Of a stretch of 64,000 nt of DNA, positions 59,700 through 64,000 are shown one piece after another (the stretch's first letter is position 1; each line of letters opens with the position of its first letter). A program made the translations under genes and the position numbers. This DNA is from Undaria pinnatifida (taxonomy: Eukaryota; Sar; Phaeophyceae; Laminariales; Alariaceae), in NCBI GenBank assembly GCA_012845835.1, contig JABAKD010000022.1, positions 368,501-432,500 of the forward strand, given 5' to 3'. The notes below the pieces were generated by a model. That model saw only the letters and a program-made list of their open reading frames with translations. It did not search any database and was not told where the DNA came from.

Positions 59700-62600
59700 A
59701 AATTTCAACTTCAAATTGTTATTGCCGATCCGGCAAATTTCAAATTCAAATTGTTTGCAGCCGTCAACGGCAATTCCCTCCCAACAGCCAGCAATTGGCC
59801 AACTTCAAAAGTAAAAGTACAAAAAAGAAGTTGCTGAAAAAGCAAAATAAAAATATCAGAGCAAGCAGTGAAGATGAGAGAATGACAGCTAAGTAAGAAT
59901 GAGACTAGGGAAAGCAAGGAAGGCAAGGAACTTCGGGACGGTTCTTTTCCCCAGCAACTAATTTTCTTTTCGGCAATTACGGGCTGAGAAGGGCTGAGAG
60001 GGGGGAGGATATGCCGAGCGAGACGTCCGACGGGGGCGAGGTCTAGGTATATAGTTGTATGTACTAGGTACCAGGTACGTATTAACAGTATTAATACGAG
60101 TGCTGGTCCTCCAATAAGGCTGTGGTGTGCGAGACCCGCCTGTTTTCCCTCTTGGGTGTTTGTTGGGACACGGGAAATCAAGATGGAAAATGACGGTTCC
60201 AGCGTGGACTACTGTGTGATTGGGCGATGATTAGAATTGATGCCCGGACTTCAACGCAAGGATTCGTGCGAGACGGGCGTAGCGTAGTCTCCTTGACGGT
60301 TGACATTACTATTAATACTACGCACTACGAGTATTGTACTGATTTATTGATACCGTAGTAGTTTTTTTCCGTTCAAGGCCATCTTATAAACACCCGTTTC
60401 TGGATCCGAAAATGAACGTTTTCGGGTCGATATACCGGTTGGCCTATCTTATAGACCCGAGACTGGTGATTATTCAGGCTTCTATTTCGGACATCGTTTT
60501 CGGGTCGGCCTCCACCGGAAAAAAGGGGGTTCATTTTCGGATGAAATCCCCAAAATCCCTACCCGAAAATGGAAAATGGCATCCGGATTTCGGTTTCAAT
60601 ATGTCATGGGAGGCATCATGCATGGTAACAAGCCGAAAACAGAGTAGTACTGCTGTTGTAGTAGTACAAAAATAGTACAAGACACCAGACACGCACGAAA
60701 CACATCTATCTGCTGAGCAAGCAACACGTACCATAGGCGTACTCGTGGTGCTTATGCTGTGTGCCGCTATCCACTGGCACACACCTCGGGCCTCACCACA
60801 CGCCGATGGGATCGTATAGCGATCGTGACGACTACGAGAGCCTTGCCACTCTCCTCGCAGTCAGTCGCGACTGCGGCGTTCGCCAAACAAACAAGACACA
60901 CTACTCGTATTTGTCCAGGACGAGGACAGCCTCCTACTCGTACTTGTCCAGGACGAGGGCAGCCGCCGTCTGCGACATGTTGTTGATGCACGACATCGAC
61001 GGGAGCGAGGGGACAGACTACCCTCCTCACGTAAAGCGTGCACTCCGTGTTTTCCCTCGACACACCTACAAAGCTTCATCAGCGTGTGCGCCCTTGATGC
61101 TCTGGTGCGGCGAACTCGTGCAAGTACGTGGTCGAGCGATCGCCGCTGTCGATTATTATTCACGAGGGCTTTGTTGCAAAAACAATCTTCAAATTCGGGT
61201 TTCATTGTGTAAGGGTTCTCGATCCGTTCTGCCCGTCTGATTCTGTAACCCGAAAATCCATCTCATTTTCTGATTCGGATGCGCCATTACTATTACTGTT
61301 CTAAGAGATTACCTTGAATGAGTCCCAAAAGAGTTATTACCCTGTTACCCTATTACCCTAATACGCTATTCCTACTCGAAGTAGTTCATACTATCTATCT
61401 ATCGGGGGCAACCTCCTGACAGCTTGCAGCACTACGATTTCGTACTGCTGGTACATCCTAACTCCCGAACCCTATCCCTGCCTACACCCGTACGGTATTA
61501 TTATGTTAATATCATTGGTACCGTAGTAAGGGGCAAGACCTCGCGTTTTCCGCGTAGCACTATACTTCCAAGTAGTTTGTCTCCCAACGATGTATGTGGG
61601 CAGTGCAGAAGGTCCAGTGCGTTTTTCACTGGTCGTGCAGGCGGGGTTAACGTGGCGGTTGCTTTAACGCCAAGCTCAACTGCAGTACACTGCAGTACCG
61701 GTATGATGTACGTAAGTGTCGGTGATGAGCTTAGACTGTAGGCAGCATACACCAGTAGTCGTACGAAGCAAGCGTGCACCGTATGCCGTACCTGGTATAG
61801 CACAGAAGACAGCACACCACGACGATTTTCGAGGGTGGCACAATAGCAGACACAACGAAAATGCTGTATTTGGAAAATCACACACCTCGGACAGATTATA
61901 TAAATCATATAGATCATATAGATCATACATATCATATAGATTATACACATATCATTTATATCATATAGATCACATAGATCATGTACAGTATCCGCTATCT
62001 GGCGTTATGAGATGCTGTGAGGAATGTCTATAGAATGTCTATACCGACAATACAGACCCAGCCCTGGCAAAAAAAGTGCTAGATTATGCTGATCATGCGG
62101 CTGCCACTCGGAAACATAAGCGAGGCAATGCAGATCTTCCCTGAATGATCTACAGTAGGTCATGAAATGATAAGTGGTGATCTGTAGACGCATCGCTTGC
62201 CGCGTGCACTCTCCCCTTCATCGAGAGAAACAGCCAAGAAATTCGCCGGGGAGGGTGGGTGTGTTGTGTTTTCCTGCGTGTGATATTGTACCCTGGTGCG
62301 CACGTTTTCGGGGGGGATTTTATCCTCATGCCATGTGCTGTCTTGGCAGTTTTTGTTGCTCCTTCTCCGTACCTGGTACATGTCTTACTCGTAACCCAGA
62401 TCCAGGGTTGCTCAGCAGTCTTTTTCCCCCTCCCCGCTGTTCGGTGCGTGCGTTTATTTTTGTCGCATAAAGAGTTCAGCCCTTTCTTTTCTCGTCGACT
62501 CACATCGAACTACTTCATCGAACTCATACACTTCGAAGTAATGCCTCGTAGTCAACATTAATAGTAGTAATGTATTGCAGTATATCACACCGTGGGCTTT

Positions 62601-63027
62601 TCAAATATCGCTGCTGCACCTCTCACAGCTGCCGAGACCGGCATATAACACTAAACCCCAACACCGGTCCGAAGCGCATGGCCTGAAACCCGGGGATGTC
62701 TCCTAACTGTCCCCATGTTCTTGCGTTAGACGTGTGACGTAGACGTGCCTGCCTGGTATGTACGTGTTATCAGTTTCCCTTGGGCAATTCAACGCTTTTG
62801 TAGCGATAGTGGTAACGCCTATTGGTCGTTTTTTCGCCTTTTCGTTTCTTTCGTTCCCACGAATTATGTGTGGGTAACGCTTGCAGTAGCAAAACGAGTT
62901 CAAAAAGAACGGTTTGGGGGGCACAGCAGTTTGAATTTTTGTGGAAAAGTGCGGGAAAATGTTTGCAGTTAACATATATACGACCTGGTGTATTTAGTTC
63001 ACTGGGCCTGCGATCTGTCCTCTTCAG
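59700..63027. other. Intergenic or intronic region without recognised exon
   Basis: Holds a segment rich in ttttcgggtc/gacccga and cgaaaatg (60390-60640), resembling material near 61190-61290, and a tatagatcata array (61900-61985). It also has open frames at 60761-61240 on both strands that I do not recognise. Upstream exons of the IF-3 gene, including a transit peptide, should lie here or just before 63028. Confidence 0.4.
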
Positions 63028-63707
63028 GCTGACGAACACGGCCATCAAGTCCAAGACGGTGATGCTCGTGGTGGAGAAAGCCGACGGCTCCAAGGAGACT
63101 ACGATCTTGTCCAGGAAGCAGGCGCTAGCAACTGCCGTGGCCGCCAACCTTGACCTCGTTCAGGGTGAGATTGCTTTCGCATCATACAACGCATATGTAC
63201 AGCGCATACAACACACATATATGTACAACACAAGAGTCATACCCCGTGACCAGATGTTTCTCAGGTTCCTACTGATGAGATTTATTTCATGAGGGAGTCT
63301 ATATCTCACCTGTGAGACGACTTGGAGCAGACTTGTACGTGCAATCCAATGACCCATCCCTCTATCATATCCCCTCATTCAATATTGTATTGTGTCATCC
63401 ATCCATCCATCCATCCATCCATCCATCCATCCATCCTTCCATCCATCCACCCACCCACCCGTCCACACATGCATTATTTCATGTTTGTAATGATATGATT
63501 GATCCTTTGAGCGAGTAACCAATCCATTAATTCATGCACAATTTTCTCTCTTGACCATGAACCAACCAAATCAATCGACCAGTGAACGCGAAGACGAGCC
63601 CGGTGGTGTGCAAGCTGATGGACTTTAAGCGCGAGGAGTACCGCATTAAGCGACTGTCCAAGGCAACGTCAAGGAGGGTGCAGAAGACCAAGGAGATACA
63701 TATGAAG
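63028..63707 (+). CDS. infC: Translation initiation factor IF-3, organellar, partial
   Basis: Two exons: 63028-63164 (acceptor CCTCTTCAG, donor CAGG|GTGAGA, phase 2 to 1) and 63583-63707 (acceptor CGACCAG, donor ATGAAG|GTACCT). Spliced, they encode [20 protein letters not shown] then [20 protein letters not shown] and YRIKRLSK...KEIHMK. These are the end of the IF-3 N-terminal domain (xxAxxxAxxxxLDLVxV and PPVCKxMDYxxxxY) and the start of the linker and C-terminal domain (KEIxxR). IF-3 binds the small ribosomal subunit and checks start-codon pairing. A nuclear, intron-bearing copy implies a plastid or mitochondrial product. The 5' exons and the C-terminal exons beyond 64000 are missing. Confidence 0.9.
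63393..63460 (+). repeat. CATC tetranucleotide tract
   Basis: About twelve catc units followed by ccac units, in the intron between the two IF-3 exons. Confidence 0.95.
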
Positions 63708-64000
63708 GTACCTTGGTGCAGAAGACCAAGCGTACCCGCTTCCCCTGCGGGATGCGGATTTTGGCTTCAAACCCGGGGGGTGTCTTCAGTTGAAAAGGGG
63801 CGAAAACCGAAAACCTTATGAAAACCAAACGAAAATACAATTAGCCACCGACCTCGCAGGTAACCCTGCATTATTCACCGACCATCGAATAGACCAAACG
63901 AGTTTATAGCCTAGCCTGTGTTGTATGTTGTAATGTGATATTAACAGGTAAGTCTAGCTTTTATTCTATATTGGTATGCTACAAAGGTAACAGTCTGACG

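Overview
This window is nuclear DNA from a eukaryote with long introns (usually 0.9-3 kb), canonical GT-AG splice sites, exons of 60-240 bp that are mostly phase 0, and introns full of tandem repeats. Three things suggest a stramenopile alga, possibly a brown alga or relative: a chromodomain Ty3/gypsy element with a Tudor-like tail, a copia-type LTR element with a half-tRNA(Met) primer site, and a gene for the ciliary/centriolar-type coiled-coil protein TEX9. The assignment is inference. No operon, rRNA, tRNA gene or CRISPR was recognised.

Layout: (1) 3.3-18.0 kb, minus strand: a cyclic-nucleotide-binding protein resembling cGMP-dependent protein kinase (PKG). At least nine exons were rebuilt from splice sites. 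Both the N-terminus and any kinase domain lie outside what could be identified. (2) 18.9-27.3 kb: repeats, including a 169-bp TA-flanked Tc1/mariner-type MITE, a second inverted-repeat element and a dispersed ~75-bp module. (3) 27.3-36.6 kb, plus strand: a TEX9-like gene ending in the family's C-terminal signature; three of its introns carry long TTG/CTG triplet tracts. (4) 38.3-53.3 kb: nested LTR retrotransposons. A Ty3/gypsy chromovirus (39075-50264, LTRs about 99% identical, TSD ttag) sits inside an older LTR element (about 38286-53254, TSD catat). The inner element carries gag with a zinc knuckle, an RNase H remnant, integrase, chromodomain and a Tudor-like domain. It also has a decayed NADAR (YbiA-like) domain where reverse transcriptase would be expected; no RT was found. 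(5) 57.4-59.7 kb, minus strand: the end of an unidentified gene with RanBP2-like zinc-finger cysteines. (6) 63.0-63.7 kb, plus strand: two exons of translation initiation factor IF-3 (organellar), continuing beyond the window.

The most unusual theme is that many intronic and 3'-flanking tandem arrays look like decayed copies of a neighbouring exon edge. At least six loci in four genes show one intact exon or splice site next to two or more degenerate copies. The second notable item is the NADAR-bearing gypsy element, whose young LTRs contrast with its broken coding region.
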